From the NCBI RefSeq assembly GCF_958295425.1, contig NC_081145.1, positions 15,901,443 through 15,965,442 on the forward strand: a stretch of 64,000 nucleotides of DNA, given 5' to 3'. Positions 32,747 to 47,789 of this stretch are shown here, piece by piece. A program made the translations under genes and the position numbers. Under the pieces are notes generated by a model, which was not told the origin of the DNA, made no database searches, and saw only the letters and a list, made by a program, of their open reading frames with translations. Source of the DNA: Solea solea (Eukaryota; Chordata; Actinopteri; Pleuronectiformes; Soleidae). Each line of letters starts with the position of its first letter. Within the stretch, counting starts at the first letter, position 1.

Positions 32747-35700
32747 CTGGAACAGTAGAGTCATTTGTCAGCCTGACTCTGGACAGTTCATCCATCTAAT
32801 GAATGTAACAGCTCCATCAGGACCAGGACCCAAGAGATGCTCTTTCCACACCACACAAAACACTCCATATACGTGTGTGTGTGTGTGTGCAGCCTTTAGT
32901 TTCTTGACTGACTGGCCACAAAAAACTAGGGATGTACTTCTCTTAGAGCAGATCCTGACCTCCCCGTGGCTCCTACTGCTAACTGCTGCTCCTACATGAA
33001 CCACATATAAAATATGATTTGGCTGAATACTGGTTTATAGTCAGCTAGTTGCAACTTTTAGGGCCTGACACTTGGACACCTGGTAGCGGTTTAGCATGAA
33101 ACCTATCGGATGCGATGCTTTCAAACAGATACTAAAGGATTTGTTATCAATGTTGGTGTGTTCAGCTAATGTAGAGATACAGAATTGCAGTCACAAAGAG
33201 TTGTTTTACAGCATGTGCTCTGTAGTTTTGACAGAGATGCACTCTCCCTTGTTTGAAACGTCTACATTTCCTTCCTGCGGCCGCTTCAATATTCCTTTGT
33301 TAATCCAAACAAGAGGCCTTTGGCTTTTATGTCTCTCTCTATTTTGTCAGCCTGTCTTTGCCCTTTATGGATATTCCCCCAGAATATGATGCATGTCATA
33401 GCCCTTGCCCTGTTCAATTAGTCTAACAGAGATAACAGGACAGGATGTGGATGAAGAACGCAGTCTGAAGTGAAGTCACGACTGGTACATTGTGGAATAG
33501 ATGTAAAGCTGTGTGGCATAGTCTGTTGTTTGAATGTGGTAAGCAGGGGGACGGGCTTGGGAATTAAGATACAGTGAATAGAATAGAATAAACGTGAGGG
33601 TACTGCCAGTAGTCAGTTCGGCATGTCATAAAGACCAGAGACACTCTGTCCAAACATGTCTAACAATCACCACTCATCACATCATGCAACGCAGCTGTTG
33701 TGTGAAAATTGTTATTTTACACCATGTTTTTGTACAGCAGTGTTATTTGGTGAGCTGCATGGGCAGGGATATCTTTTTTTACCTTTTGACTGGCTCATGC
33801 TAGCTGTTCCCCAGCTTTGACTGGGTGCTGATTGTAGCTTAATCAGCTCAATCCATTCATCTATCCCTAAGCTAAATAATTGCATTGCATTGTTTGGAAA
33901 TATAAGATTGTGTAGGCTTTGTACATTGATGCTAACAAAAAAAAAATTGCAGAAACCGTTTGACGTCAGTGCAGTTTTATTTATTTACATATGTATTAAC
34001 ACACTGGAAAAAAGATGTGTTGGAGGAAGATTCAAGATACCCACATGTTTTGAGTCTCGACGCAAAAGCGGCTTATCCAGGATCACGTGGTTCAATTACT
34101 TATGAGTAAAATCTTTTATATTGTATGAGCACTGTGGCTATTGATTGTAGCCTTTGTTGAAGTGTATTTGTCTTACATAATCAATAACTTGATTGCAACA
34201 CCAACACTGAGCGTTCCCAGCGAGTGTTTTAGGGTGACTGCTAACAATATCAAGTGATGATCGCTCAGGTGAACATTTGTCACTGAACTTAAGGCTCGTG
34301 TCCAGCACCTGCCTGCAACATGATCACATGATCACAGCTCCGTCTCAGTAATCGACTGCGTGGGGAGTACATGGTGGCAGAGGATGGAGAAGCCGGTTGA
34401 GTTAACGCCTCCCCATCTTTCATCACAGGAAGAGAAATCCCACATCCAATTATCTAGCAGGTACATTGAGGACATTGAAAAAAAAAAATATATATATATA
34501 AGCTGCCCATGTCAAAACAGCTTCACTAATAAGTCACCAAGGAACAGATAACGGTATAAGATGTAGACTTATCATCAAATACAAGCCCACAGAGTTAAAA
34601 AAAAAAAAGAAAACTGGATTATTCTGTGCATTAATCAATATGAGCCTTGCAGAATGAGACAGGGTTAGGGTTTTGACAGTGTCCCAGTATTTGCTGTTGA
34701 GCTGTGAGCTAAGCTAAGCTATTCTTACATGTACAGTATCTGTATCAGTACAATGAGAGGTTTCATTTATCATACTGTATGTTGTCATGAAACCTCTGTA
34801 TGTGACATCTGAGAAACGTCTTCTCACTGTTCCGCTTTAATAAAAATAAAAATTAATGTACAACGGCATGACTTATTGTTATAAATATCACCGGTATCCT
34901 ACATAACAGCATGTCTAGTCAATGCAGTCTGGCCATCTGTCTTTAATAAACAGACAAAGGCTTCCAAAACATGCACTCTCTAGTGTGAGGTGAACACGAC
35001 TGGCGTGCTTTACATTAGACAGATTCAACTCTGTGTGCGCGTGTGCTTGTTTGAAGTGTGTGAGCTACGTGATTGAGAACACGTCCTTAATCAGATCATC
35101 GACGCGTCAGGTCCACCACGACATCACAGCTGCTCTTTCTCAAGCTGAACTTGAATTCTGCAGCACCTCACTCCTGCAGTCCACCGTTTCCTCATAAAAT
35201 ATATGATATATGGTAAAAAAAAGAAAAGAAAATGCCAATTGATGTACAATTTACCAAATTTTCAAACATTTTATTTTGCAGTCTTTGTTGACTGTGGACA
35301 GCATCTGTTTTGTACCCTATTTTTTTTACTTTGCTGTACAAAGGTTCAAATAAATACTGCTTCAAAAGAAAGGAGAAGGTCATTGCTTATTCAAACATGT
35401 CCCCCTCTCTTCCCCAGGCTTCAATTGGCAAAAGGATCAATAGTTCTCCATGAAATGGTTCAGAAAAAAATTAAATTGTCCTTGTGTCCTTGTCATTTTT
35501 GTAAACTGTTCAGTTTTGAGTAGCTTTGTTGCTTCAACATGAAATTAAATTAAATCTGTATCCGTAGCTATATTTATAACCAATAGATGTCACTGCAGCA
35601 CAACTCAAGCTTTGACCTTGGACCAGCAAAAAAAAAGAAAAAAAAGACCCAGAAAACTATACATTCTCTCCTAGTTATCCATGAGTAGAGAGAGGAATGT

Positions 35701-38394
35701 CCTTCTTTTGCCCTCCATGCTTCAGAAATACTTTTATAATATAAATATAAAGCAGAAAAAAAGCTCTTTTATAATCATCTTCAGTTGACTCATGAAGCCA
35801 TAATAGTGGTTCTGAACTGTGGTGCAAGGGTCATTAATGTAGCCTAGTAATTGTAAATTGTAACAATTGAGTTCTAATTACTGTTTTGGTGGAAAATATC
35901 CTTGACATCATTTCCATGATGATCAGTTTGCCTTGACGAGTTCACAGCCAGTGCCAGGCTCAATCATGGACACCACTTTATGGTTTTTAGAAGAATATCA
36001 GATGCTATGCATGTCCAGTATTCTCAGCAATGACTTACCTGACCTTTTAGCTTTGCAGTGACAAATGTCTGAATGTCTTTATGAAAATATTTACAGAAAT
36101 ACCATACCCCTGACTGACTTCATTAACTGGTGTTTCAAACCTGCACCTTATATCCTTACAGCATGGTCCAAATTGGCTTGAAGTACAGAGGACAGTTAAG
36201 CCACTTGACTTTATTAAGTTCACAATTTCACTGAAACAACAATGTGTAAGTGTGCCATGATGGAATCTTGCGGTCTTAAGATTCTACATTGGTGCATAAG
36301 TGATACATTAATGTATTTCCTTTTTTAAAAATTGCATATAATTAGAGTTACTTCTACAGCTACTTCTGTCCCTCTTTAATTTCAGGTGCACACATCGAGA
36401 CATAGTTCCTTTGTCAGCAGATGAATGTGGGAATCGCCACCTACTGTCAAACTGCACATACATCATTTGATGCAGCAAAGGCTTTCAAGTCCAAGTTGAG
36501 TAGGACATTATATTTGGCTACTTTTCGCACATGTACACGACTGAGCATATTTAAAAACAAACCCAAAGATTAGATCTATTCAGTGTTTAATGTTGGGTGT
36601 TTCCTCTTGATCATAATTATGGTCTTGACCTGACTATGCAGAGAGCCTTGAGGTTGTGTATGTTGTTATTTGATGCCATAGAAACAAAAATGACTTGAAA
36701 TGAAAGACAGGAAAGAGGGAGGACTTAGATCCAAACCCTTTTCTATTTCTCAAAAGAAGAAACCCTGTCTAATGTTATACAGACGAGCTTTACACTATGT
36801 TGTCTACAGATAGTTCAGTTTCTCTCCCTGTGGATATCACAGACCAATTCCTCCCTACCTTACTGACAGATGTGTTATATTCACGTTACTGATGAGGTTA
36901 ATAAATAGCACACATTCTTCTCTTATGCAATCTTGCTCAGGTACAAAGCCCCGTGTCTATGGTCTGTCTTGTCCTGATATCAGAGCCCATGGTGTGAGAC
37001 TATGTTCACAAAGCATGCCATACCTAATGTCAAGGCCCTCATTCTTCAGCAGACTCTCATAGTGTCACTCAGGTTTCAGACCCGACGGCTTGAAAGGCCT
37101 CGCATGACACGCATTATGGCTGTGCCATTGACATGAATTTGACGTGTATTGCCAGCTCATTTGGCTCAATAAAGGCTCTCAGGCTGCATGTGGCCCCCCA
37201 CTTGGCCCCGACCAAAATGTGGCACTCCTGACCCAATGGAGGGGAGGGGAGGATGGAAGGTGGGGTGGGATAGGCAGCTTGTCGGTTGTGGTGGCTCTGC
37301 TTTACTCTTGGCTTCGCTGAGCATGTGCTTCCAATTACAGACAAAGGAAAGGCGGCCCTGTGCAGCATGTGGTTCCATTTAGAGCAGGTGAAACAATGTA
37401 GGAAAAAAGATCCGTCATCTGTCGCATTCCAGAGGCCAGTGAGAAACAGCGCTAAATCATAGCCAAGCTAATCCTGAGAGGAACGGGTGGGGTAAAGGCA
37501 GTTGAAGGTTTCTGGCGGCATCTTCAACAGCGGCCAGCTCACAAAGATTACTGTGCACTACTTCAAAGCATGACGAGAACCTGATTGAAACATCCCCCCA
37601 TTTCCTTTTTCCTTTCAGTGTCATTTTACAATACTATTGTTTTCTTCCCAATCCCATAATTTATGGCCATTGTATCATATAGAAAGTAATACCAGTCGGT
37701 CAGTTCACTGCTCTGGCCCAGACTCAAATACAACCAGTGATCTTATGCCCCATACACATGGAAACGGAATGAAATGTAAACAATCTTTTTCTTTGTCGTA
37801 TTGAAAAGGTTTTCCATAAACATGTCATTGCTTCAGGAAATGTATTAATCCACACAATCCCCCCCTCCAAGACAACTCCACACTGTGTAATATATATGCC
37901 TGGCCACATGGCGCTGTAGCACTGTAACACCCAAACCAAAGAAGAAGACATTAAGCATGCACATGTGGCATGTGCACTGTGTACAAACTTTTTTTTAATT
38001 TATTTTTTTATTTGAATAAGTATACACTACACTGTATACAATCACAGAAACGGGGGGGCTAATGAGGTGAACAGACCAAACAAACTCCAGATATAAGAGG
38101 AGGAAGACGACCATGAAGAAAATTAGAGACAGTGCAAACGCAAGATATAGGTGGGATTATGACATAATTTTTCCCCCAAAGTAGCGTATGGGTTGTCTAC
38201 ACAAGACTTTTTCCCTCTCTAGTTTTCAAAAAATAGAATTTCTGGGATCCCAAAACGCTGTTCCCATGTGGCTACAAAAACGTCTTGTTGTTGTACACTC
38301 TACTGCAGTGGTCATGAGGGCAGAGGTCTATGAATTAGCGCCACTCGTGCAAATTCTCTTGATGAACCCATCTATTGGCTAAACTGCATTTCCT
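32746..38394. other. Gene-free stretch
   Basis: No exon with recognisable protein similarity is seen on either strand. The sequence is mainly unique and AT-rich with short A or T runs. A less AT-rich patch at 37080-37560 stands out. Confidence 0.5.
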
Positions 38395-38640
38395 TGGAGG
38401 GTTAGAGGGTGCTGGCCAGCTGTGGATCAGTAAAGAGCAGATCATCTTCTAACCAAGAGGTCAGAGATTCAAGCCCTGGTTCCTCTTGGCAAATGACTTG
38501 ACCTAAAAATTAACACTTAATGCCAACAGTGCGTGAATGGCATATGCATGATTGAAAAAGGGCTGGATAAACTGTATATGCACTGTGTGAAAGTGCTTTG
38601 AATAACCATAACGGAGTGCTTATTTGCATTTAACATATAC
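38395..38640 (+). mobile_element. tRNA-derived SINE-like copy, degenerate
   Basis: The head has a degenerate A box (tggatcagtaaagagcagat) and a B-box-like gattcaagccctggttcc. The tail ...tgaaagtgctttgaataacc resembles the ...aaagcgctttgagtgg 3' end of common fish SINEs. Confidence 0.65.
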
Positions 38641-38880
38641 AACATAACATTGGGAGACACCCTGGACATGCTGCCAGTGTGTCATAGAACAAACTTATAG
38701 AGACACACAATCATTCACACTCACTGGACAAAATCAGAGAAGAATCCAGAAAAGACAACGCCAGACCGAAACCAAAAATCTAAATGAACAGAATTCTACA
38801 TAACAGCAATGGATAAATTGATAAATTAGTTGTTTTTTTTGGTCCTGTGATGGACTGGCGACCTGTACTACATTTGGAAG
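38641..38880. repeat. Fragments of the caccctggacaggtcgcc repeat family
   Basis: gacaccctggacatgctgcc and acacacaatcattcacactc are + strand blocks of the family also present at 24150-24300. cctgtgatggactggcgacc at about 38844-38863 is a piece in the opposite orientation. Confidence 0.6.
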
Positions 38881-41032
38881 AAACCAAACCTATTGACATT
38901 TTTTTCCCCTAAAATGAACAACTAAAAGTTCTAAAATGTTATAGTGCCATTTTCAACTGTATAACTTTTTTTTCTTTATCAGTTATCCTATATCAACCTT
39001 CATAGACACCACTGTTCTACAGCCTCACAATGTAGCCTGAACACGTCTCCACTCCCTCTGACCAAATGACAACTGGTTGAAGATGTGCCATTTGACTGGC
39101 TGTGATGGAAAATTGCAGTATAAACTGATATGTATGAACTGATCACAAGATTGTCTCCACGTAACCTTGTACCATACCAACATACCAACGTGTTTTGCTC
39201 CCAAGTTTCCATTGTTTGTCTCTGTGCCTGCGCGGTATCAGCAGACTCCCACCACTGTCTAACCAACCAACTGCTGCCCATAGTGTTGAGGTTTTGCAAC
39301 CAGAGTCATACCAGCTGTCAATCAAACTGGTGTTCATTCACATGGGCAGCACTTTGTCATCTGTTTTCCTCTAAATGTGGACATCATTTACAAAACTGAC
39401 ATCATGCTCGGAAACAAGGAAAATGTTTACTGACGATGGAACTCAAGTGAGAAGTCGTCTCACTTCCATTCAAACAGTTCTTTTTGCAGCCAGTGGAGTC
39501 ACTCCTGAGTAGACATTCAATATACAATATATCAATATATATAAACCGGAAGACTCCATCCATTTTTTTTATATATGGTCTATGGTTTATTCCCATGTGT
39601 TCCTGCCTTAAACACCTGAGGAACTCATTTACAGTACAGGACATTAGGCCAAACTGGCTCTGGTGCCAGTGTTGTGTGGAGCAAAAGCAATGTAATTGAC
39701 TGGTCTATGTATCCAGTCGGCAACAGCAGATCAGCAGCTGGTTTTATTAGATCACTATCTAAACCCACCATCTGTCCTTCATGTGAGCTCTCTGTTGTGG
39801 CCTGGAAGGTTTGTATGTTTTCCGGCATGTGCTTACAGTCAGTACATGCAGCCACTCAACACCGTTGGAAAGAATGTAGGTTAATATAGCAAGAGGGACC
39901 AGGACGTCTCGCTCTCATTTGCTCTTTATAGACCATAGGAGTGAAGTAGTCGGTGCGCCACGCTGTAAATCAAGAGGATGTTTGGCATCCTTCTACTTTT
40001 CTGGATGAGTGCTTTCAGTCTCAGTTAGGCCACGGAGCAGCAAGTAAAGCTCTCACATGCAGAATTAGAGGGAGGCGAGAGGAAAGAAAAATAGTCATAT
40101 TTTTAGCTTATAAAAAAAAAAAGACCCCATGATGTCAGCCACAGTCAATGCTAACAAGGACGTGTTTTGTGTAATTATTTCACAGCTCACACGGTTTCAG
40201 GATACCTTTTTCACATTATGGGAAATAATAAAGACGGGACAGATTCCAGGGTGGTGTTGTGAAAACTATGCCAAAACCAGTCCATTCACATTGTTAAAAA
40301 TATATCAAGTGATTTTCCATCATGTGCACGCACACCTCCATCTCCTCCTTCCATTTATAGATCCCGTTGAGTACAGTTGTCTAATGTGTCAAAAACAGAT
40401 TGACTTCAGTTTCTTTCCTGGTTCCATTATGTTAATACCCTTGTACTGATAATACCAGCTGCCTCTTCCTTTAGTTGATCCCAGTATTTTACAGCCCTCT
40501 TCCTCTGCATCACTTTACATTATAGCCATGTACTCTCTTTGTGTTTGTTCAGTTACTTATATAGATAGATTTTGTTTTGGGTTTTATTAAATAAATTCAA
40601 AATTTCATGGGATAAAAAGAAATTGTGTAAAAATCCAGTAACATCTCTGTGCAGCAACAATTTTATGGTGACAGAGTTTTCACATGGGTTTTTCTTCAGT
40701 AGGAAAAGTCCCCCTGAAAAATGTATGAACTCTTTAGTTTAGGCTCCTATGTGAAATGTGACTTTTTATTAGTGCAGTAAACTGGGTCTCTTCAAAGAGT
40801 GAGAGTAATGTGCAGTTATTGTGGAGCAGAGTGTGAGCAGTTCCCACTTCTAATGGATGTTCATGCCACACCCTCCTTTCATGCTAAGAATCATGGGACA
40901 AATAAAGACTTTATATTAAAACTCCACCTCGCACATGAGCTTTTAAAGTGTGGTGTTTTAAAATATTAACCCCTTCTATTTAAGAAAAACAACAGACCTT
41001 TTGGACTCTTAGAATAAATGAAATAAAATGAA
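38881..41032. other. Gene-free stretch
   Basis: A small atatatggtctatggttt segment near 39570 may be a miniature-element end. Otherwise no feature is recognised. Confidence 0.45.

Positions 41033-41089
<57 letters not shown>
41033..41089 (+). repeat. (TA)28 microsatellite
   Basis: A pure alternating AT run of about 56 nt, followed by four TTG units. Confidence 0.97.
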
Positions 41090-41099
<10 letters not shown>

Positions 41100-42562
41100 C
41101 TTTAGTCATATTTTCCCAAGTAGGACATTTTTGTGACTTTGGATTTTGGAAAACACGCTGCAGTTTAAATATTTAATTGTAATTATTGTAATGTTTTAAC
41201 AGCGCAAACAAAATTCCAATGTTCTTAGCTCTTTGCAAAGACATAACTCAAAACCTCACTGAATAAAACCAAAACTATTTTCATAGCTAGATAGCAACAG
41301 GGGTTTAATAAGAAAATATGTTTTTGATTTTGGAAATGTAAGTGAACTGACCCATTATGCTTCAGGATATCTGGGGGGAAAAAACTGAAAATATGAAATG
41401 CACATTAGTATCCTAGGACCGGGTTATTCATATCCTCATGACCGACATACAGTGTACTGATAAACAGCAGCTGTGCCCTGATTCTTCAACATCTCGTTAA
41501 CTTTTCCAGATAAAGTCACGAGTATGATTTTCTCTATTGAATAATCTGACATGTATTGTCTCAGATAGCAGCCAGCGTGATGTTTTTACATTTGACCAAC
41601 ACAAATCACATATCCTCACTTTAAAACTAAACTAAAACTCTATTGTATACTTCTGCTTGAAAATGCCCTGAAAGGATTTGATGATCAAAATATAGCAATC
41701 CAAATCATCAAAATAACAGTTATATTTCATAATTCACTAATTGTTGCTACTAAGTGTGATGCCCCATGGTTTATTATAGCACATACAGATTTCTTAAAAC
41801 TGGGATAATGCCATGTTTCTGAAACCAGAACTAATAATTACATGCGCACAAAAGAACCAAAAACCACATTAAAGTCCGGATACTCCTGCATATGCTCAAT
41901 TGCAGATTATTCAGGGTCACAGTCATGAGAGGGCTCTTCAAAACATGTGGATCCTTCACATGGAGGTTTCAGATGGTGATCACAGGAAGTCCTGTGATTG
42001 CTGCAGGTCACCAGGGAGGGAAGGGAGGGAAGGGAGGGCGGAGCGGAATCGTGAACCCCATTAAGAAGTTAATAAACTTGATGCTACAATCTGATAGCAG
42101 GTAAACCATTTGGATCAGAGCCAGTGACCCGTGGTACAATCCCATCTCACCCAGTAATTAACCCAGCAAAAAGTCATTCCACAGCTGCGCCATCACATGG
42201 GGTCCATCACCCCCTGCAACCTTTCACTCTCAGACAGGGGCTGATGAGAGAGGGGATAGTACCCAGAGGTTGGGGTTACAGATGGAGCGTTTGAAGTCTG
42301 AGATGTTATGGTTGGTATAAGAGAGACGGGCCCCCCTAGAGAGGCTGTTTAGGGTTTCGGGTGAGAGCGGTGAATGGTGTTTAAGATTAGGCCTCTAATC
42401 CATCTAATGAAGGCCAACTTTAGTGCTTCATTGTTGTGTAAACTGTCGTGCTTTTAATGCCCGTGCAGTAATGACAGATCCAGCTTGTTGTCTTTCATCA
42501 GCAGACTGGCTGAACACACGCCGCAATGGCTAATCAAGTCAAGCTGACAGTAAGGAGCTGTG
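41090..42562. other. Gene-free stretch with a homeobox-site-rich patch
   Basis: No coding signal is seen. 42365-42545 is unique sequence with several TAAT/ATTA cores and is a candidate regulatory element (see findings). Confidence 0.4.

Positions 42563-42597
<35 letters not shown>
42563..42597 (+). repeat. (GT)n-(GA)n microsatellite
   Basis: About eleven GT units run straight into GA units. A second GT run lies at 42640-42660. Confidence 0.95.
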
Positions 42598-42660
42598 TGC
42601 GAACACTCATATGAAAGCATGCAATTAGCTTGCAGTGTGTATGTGTGTGTGTGTGTGTGT

Positions 42661-45600
42661 TAAAGCACACATATGTGAGCATGTGTACGCGTAGTTGTAA
42701 GCATTTAATCTGCTCTTTGTTAGCAATTATAGTGGAGCACAGCATTTGGAAACAGCATGATTACGCTTTTGTTCCAAGGAGAACATTAGCTTACCAAATG
42801 TTCTCTTCCCATTCCCTGTGTGCAGCCTAGATGTGTATTAACAACTATCACAGTGATTGAATGTGATGATTTGACTACCGTCTCCATCACGCTGTACTAT
42901 GACAGACGTAAAGTCTTATTGATATGTCGTGGGTGCCATAATGAGTGTCAATACTACATTTTTTGGGTATACAAAGTCAACTAAAATAAGCACAAATGGT
43001 CCGTCCACCCAGAGATTACAGGAATTATAACAGTGCCATTCACTAAAAATAGTATTTGTGTGGGAGTTAACATCCATTTTAATTATGTGATTATTAGTAT
43101 TTGTTGGTTAAACTGGTTTTAACTTGACAGGCCTTCAGAGAATATGAAACTTTTCCTTAACTTTTTTGTTCATGTTGGGGATTGCTTCTGTGTTGTTAAA
43201 GCTTACTTATCATCATCATGTTATTATTATTAGTTATATATTATAATATTATTTTGTAAATTGGCAAAATAAGTGGTTTTATGCCCACCTAACATAGTAT
43301 ATCAATAATTTAGGCAACTACTAAGCCACAGGTGATGAATGAGACTAGTACTTATCCCACATTAGCACCACATTATCAGCTCTTGGATCATTTGTGCCAT
43401 GATGTTATTAATAAATGATGGAGCCACACATAAAATACATAGACCTGTAGGCATTGCCATTGCAACTCGTCTGCCTTTTCCTTTTCAAAACATCTGTCTA
43501 AATGACTTGTATTCTGCTATTTGTGTTGTGTTAAAATGGAAGACAAGCAGATCATTGTCATTAATGAGAAGAGTCGCAGAAGAGTCTGCTGAGAGACAGA
43601 GGAGGGAGGAGAGTGGGAATAGGAGGTGGGGATAATTAGCATATTCATAGACCTGCAAATACTAAATGAGACAAAGATGTATTACATTCAGCAACTAAGG
43701 GTTTGTTCATGGAAAAAAGCCTCTAAATATGGAACACAAATGGGTTCAGGGGCTTAATCAGTTCCAGCAGGGCACTTTAAAAAGGACCTTTTTCTGAAGT
43801 TGCTTTAAATGTATCCTGTGGAGTTTTTTTTTTTTTACAAAGTTTACAAAATTGTGCATGCAGTGTTGCCCACTAAACACTTTACCCTCATGCAAAAACC
43901 ACTTGAACAAACAGATTTTTTCTTAAGCGGTGTCTACAAGTCTTTGGGGAACTTGTGTGTTCACCAGTTTTCTCATATTTTGAATTTTGTCTCAGGTATG
44001 AGCAGAGTTTTTGAAAATGATTTTGCTGTTATGACCTCTGTTATGACACTTTGGGAAACTGAGAGACATTGGCAGAGATCTCTCAATCCCTTCAACTATA
44101 CATACAATCATGTTGCAAGGGTGATGCAGGACCTCTGCGTGTCATGACAAGGTCTTTATCGCCCTAATAGAGTTGAGCAACACTTCATCCTTTACTTGGC
44201 ACTTCCATCTTCTAAATAACCCCAGTGTAAGGAAAAGTTTCAGTAAGCCTGTGTTGAATCAAGGTACCTGGGTTGCTACTGCTCTTTCCCCAGAAGAGGA
44301 AAATAACAACACTCTTGGATACACGCACAGACACTGACACGGCGATGACTTTCTCTGTAATTACGTTAAGAGCCATAATAATCATTTTCTACCTCTCTCT
44401 CTCTCTGTGTCTATAAAAACCCTCCTGTGCAGGGTTATATAGTATGATGCTCTCCATCAGCCAACCATCAGGGGCCAACACTCACCCACAGATACTTGTG
44501 CCAAACCACCGCTGTCCTCCCCACATCCTCTCACCTCTCTCCTCCTCCTCTTGCCACCCATTGCTTCCTTTGAGCAGAACCACAGTCTATACAAACACAA
44601 TTGCCTGGCAACTGACTTTTCTTCCCTGCACCATATGTCATTAAGCTGGGGCTGTGCTCGGTACTGATGTACAGAGATTTAGCGAAACGAGATGAAATCT
44701 GAACAAACGAGTGTTGCTGACAGATGTGGTGTTTTGCCTTTGTTCGGAGACAAAAGGTTTTTTGTTGTTTTTTTTTGTACTGAGCTCTGCAGAAGAAGTA
44801 CTAGCTGCAGACTTGAGGCTATGTTATATTATGTGATGTAAGATCAAAGATAACAAGCTGACATGAGTGGCAGCTGTGACACTGAGTGCTGCTGAGAATC
44901 TGTCAGCGTGGAGGGAAGTGTCGTGGGTATACTATACGTCTTGCCTCTGTGTATTATTCACTTTTCTGTGATTCTGGTTGTTATTGTCATCTCTGTGTTC
45001 CTAAATGGATCACATCATTAATGTTAAGTGATCATTTGGTGTTGCTGTTCACAGCTTCTCAGTTCAAGCACATGTCATTCCACAAATGTCTTCTGTGCAA
45101 ATTGCATGGTTATGAGCAAAACATAGAAAGAAATCATTATTATCGTGTGGTCTTAAGTTCTATGTGTCACATGATAATAACAAAGAGCAACGTCACCGAC
45201 TGCAACACCACTGTTGAAAACAATGATCTAGAAAATGGCCTGTTTTGAAGATTGACAATGAAAATATAATTTAATATTGCAGCCTGTTTATTTTGATATG
45301 AAACGTCAAAAGAAGCCAGTGTTTTTCTTATATTGTTGTAGAATAAAGTGCACTGAACTTTCCTGAATTTGTTTTGCTGTAAGTGGGGTAAAAACCTTAA
45401 AAGGTGTTATGAAGGGTTTAAACTTGATTCACATGTTACTGAACATGTCCACGGTGGTCAACTCATTATTTCCTCAGCAAAGCTCCTATGTCAGGGGTCT
45501 TGTTTGCTGTGAAACGTAAGGAGGCCCAGAAGATTAAGCCTGGCATGTGTTTACAGTCACTATAGGGTCACACAGGACAGTCACTGCGGTTGTACCCCAA

Positions 45601-47759
45601 CATCCAGAGCTCCGCAAACTCACAGCCTCTCAGGGACGAGGGATTTTCCACTGCAGCACAGTTGAATAAGCTCTGACAGGGCCTGTAATCAGCAGCATAT
45701 ATATATATGTGATGTGTCTGAGACAAGCTGTTAATCAGCCGACCTCCTCGTACATAACCGACGAGCGAGACTTCAGTGTCACACAGACATATGCAAACAT
45801 ACACATGAAGCCTGGCTTCTCTGGCTGCGACTGTGGTCCTAATGGGAAAGGACAGAGTTAAAAATAGCATGCGGTGACACTGGTATCCCATAATGACATC
45901 CTGGCTACAACAGAGGCCAGCTCCACTCACTCACTGTTCACTGCACTGCACTTCTCACATCAAATTTGAGGTGAAAAGAGCACAGCGCCAATCAAAAGGT
46001 ATTGGGTGCCGGCACCACCATACCATGGTGCTTTTGATAGTCATCTTTGTTGTACCTCTTATACCACTCAGTCACACTAAAAGGGTTTGTGACATTGTTG
46101 CTTTTGCATTAATTACAGCCTTATAGATGTATTTCCATGCAGTGGAAAATCCAGAATCCCCTTTGCTTATTGATTTACTGACTTTTCTATTATAAGAGAA
46201 GGTGTACTTTTCTTTGAGAGGTTCTTAGACCATTTTTTTTTTATAAAAGATGAATGCCTATACATATACACCGTATTAGCCCTGGATAACTTCTGATAAC
46301 TTCATTTTTTTTAACAATTACTATTTAAATATGTTTTGGATGGGTAAGGGTGCATGTGATGGCAGTGCAGTTGTAATTCTATTTTTCTTATTTTTGTTGA
46401 AACAAAAATGGAACACAGACTATTTTGTATTTCACATCTGTGTCACATCCATTTCCAATAAAAAAAAACAACAACTATGCTGTGGTGTCTGAATGCACCT
46501 TTTTTTTTTCCTGAAATGAGGACACAGTGTGCCAGCACAGAGGGAAAACAAGGGAAGACAACAGCTGCATGTCCTCACATACCTGAAATCCGTGACAGAC
46601 ATCCCCCACCATCCGCTCTGCACGCCCTGCATCTGATTAACAACAGTCCAAGATGAGAGCACACAGGTGGCAAGACTTAAATACCTGACTAATGTAGCCT
46701 CTCACAAACCTCTTATACATCAATCATCCGTCTGACAGGAGACAAACATACACAGCTACTCTTGTGCATCTATTTGGACACGTTTCAGAATAACATCATG
46801 TACACAAAGAGCAGAGAGTTTGCAGGAGCGCCGCTGGTGTCCCTCAAACCACTCGTATGAATGGAAAACTATCCAAAAAATGCATAATTTATGCCAAAAA
46901 GGTTTTTGTTTTGCTCTGTTTTGTTTTGTTTGTAATGCTTTAAGCCTGGAAAATAAAGGCCTTTTAACTTTAAACCATCTGTGAGTGCCATGACCTGATT
47001 TTTTCTTTTATGCAAAAACCTTTTTTGGCACACACTGTTTCAGATTGCTCAAAATAACAGATTTTGGGGGGAAAAAAAAAATTACAACTCGCAAAAATAG
47101 TTACAATATGTATTAAATGTGTAAATTCAAACTACAATCAAACAATTAAATGTCAACAATATTATACAGAGTGTTTTTGTCTTTGTTTTGAAGAGCTTGT
47201 CGACCTTTGAACTGACCTTAATGGCTGGAGGTCAACAGGTTTGCCGACATGTTCAGAGCTGCTTACGTAACTGCACAGCTGCTGTTTGTTTGAGTTTATA
47301 GCACGTATACGTGCTGACCTGTGAGATAGTGGGTGAAATATCTGGGCGGAGGTGTGAAAATATTGGAGCGGGTCGACAGCAGGACACAGACGGGGGAGGT
47401 ATGTGCGAGGAGGTCGGGAAAGCACAGCGCCTGTTGTGATAAGGACAGCCTAAAGTTGACTGTGTGCGTGCAAGTGTCCCCTCATTGTTTGCGCTTCTGT
47501 GTGAGTGTGTGTTCAGCGCTATGACAACGGCACCCTGTCATTATCACCCTCTACTGCTGATTACTGCTGCTGCTGCATGGCCTGTGGAGGTGCACCTGGG
47601 ACGCTGCTCACACCTGTCTCGGGTCGAAAATGGCTTTAAAGCCTCGTGATTCGCTCCCTTGTCAGAGTAGCTCCCAACAAACTACTCATTTCCATTTTTT
47701 ATAATGTTCCAACACTTGTGAATCATCTTGTAAGAATGCTTTACCATGGCCTGAAAACC
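42661..47759. other. Gene-free stretch
   Basis: No exon is recognised on either strand. There are small poly-A/T runs and a short TA run near 45698-45708. The patch 47180-47660 has more CpG than its surroundings. Confidence 0.45.
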
Positions 47760-47789
47760 CTATACCCGACACCTTGCTGTCGGGTATAG
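47760..47789. repeat. Perfect 12-bp hairpin
   Basis: CTATACCCGACA (47760-47771) and TGTCGGGTATAG (47778-47789) are exact reverse complements around the loop ccttgc. A GT microsatellite starts about 25 nt downstream. Confidence 0.95.
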
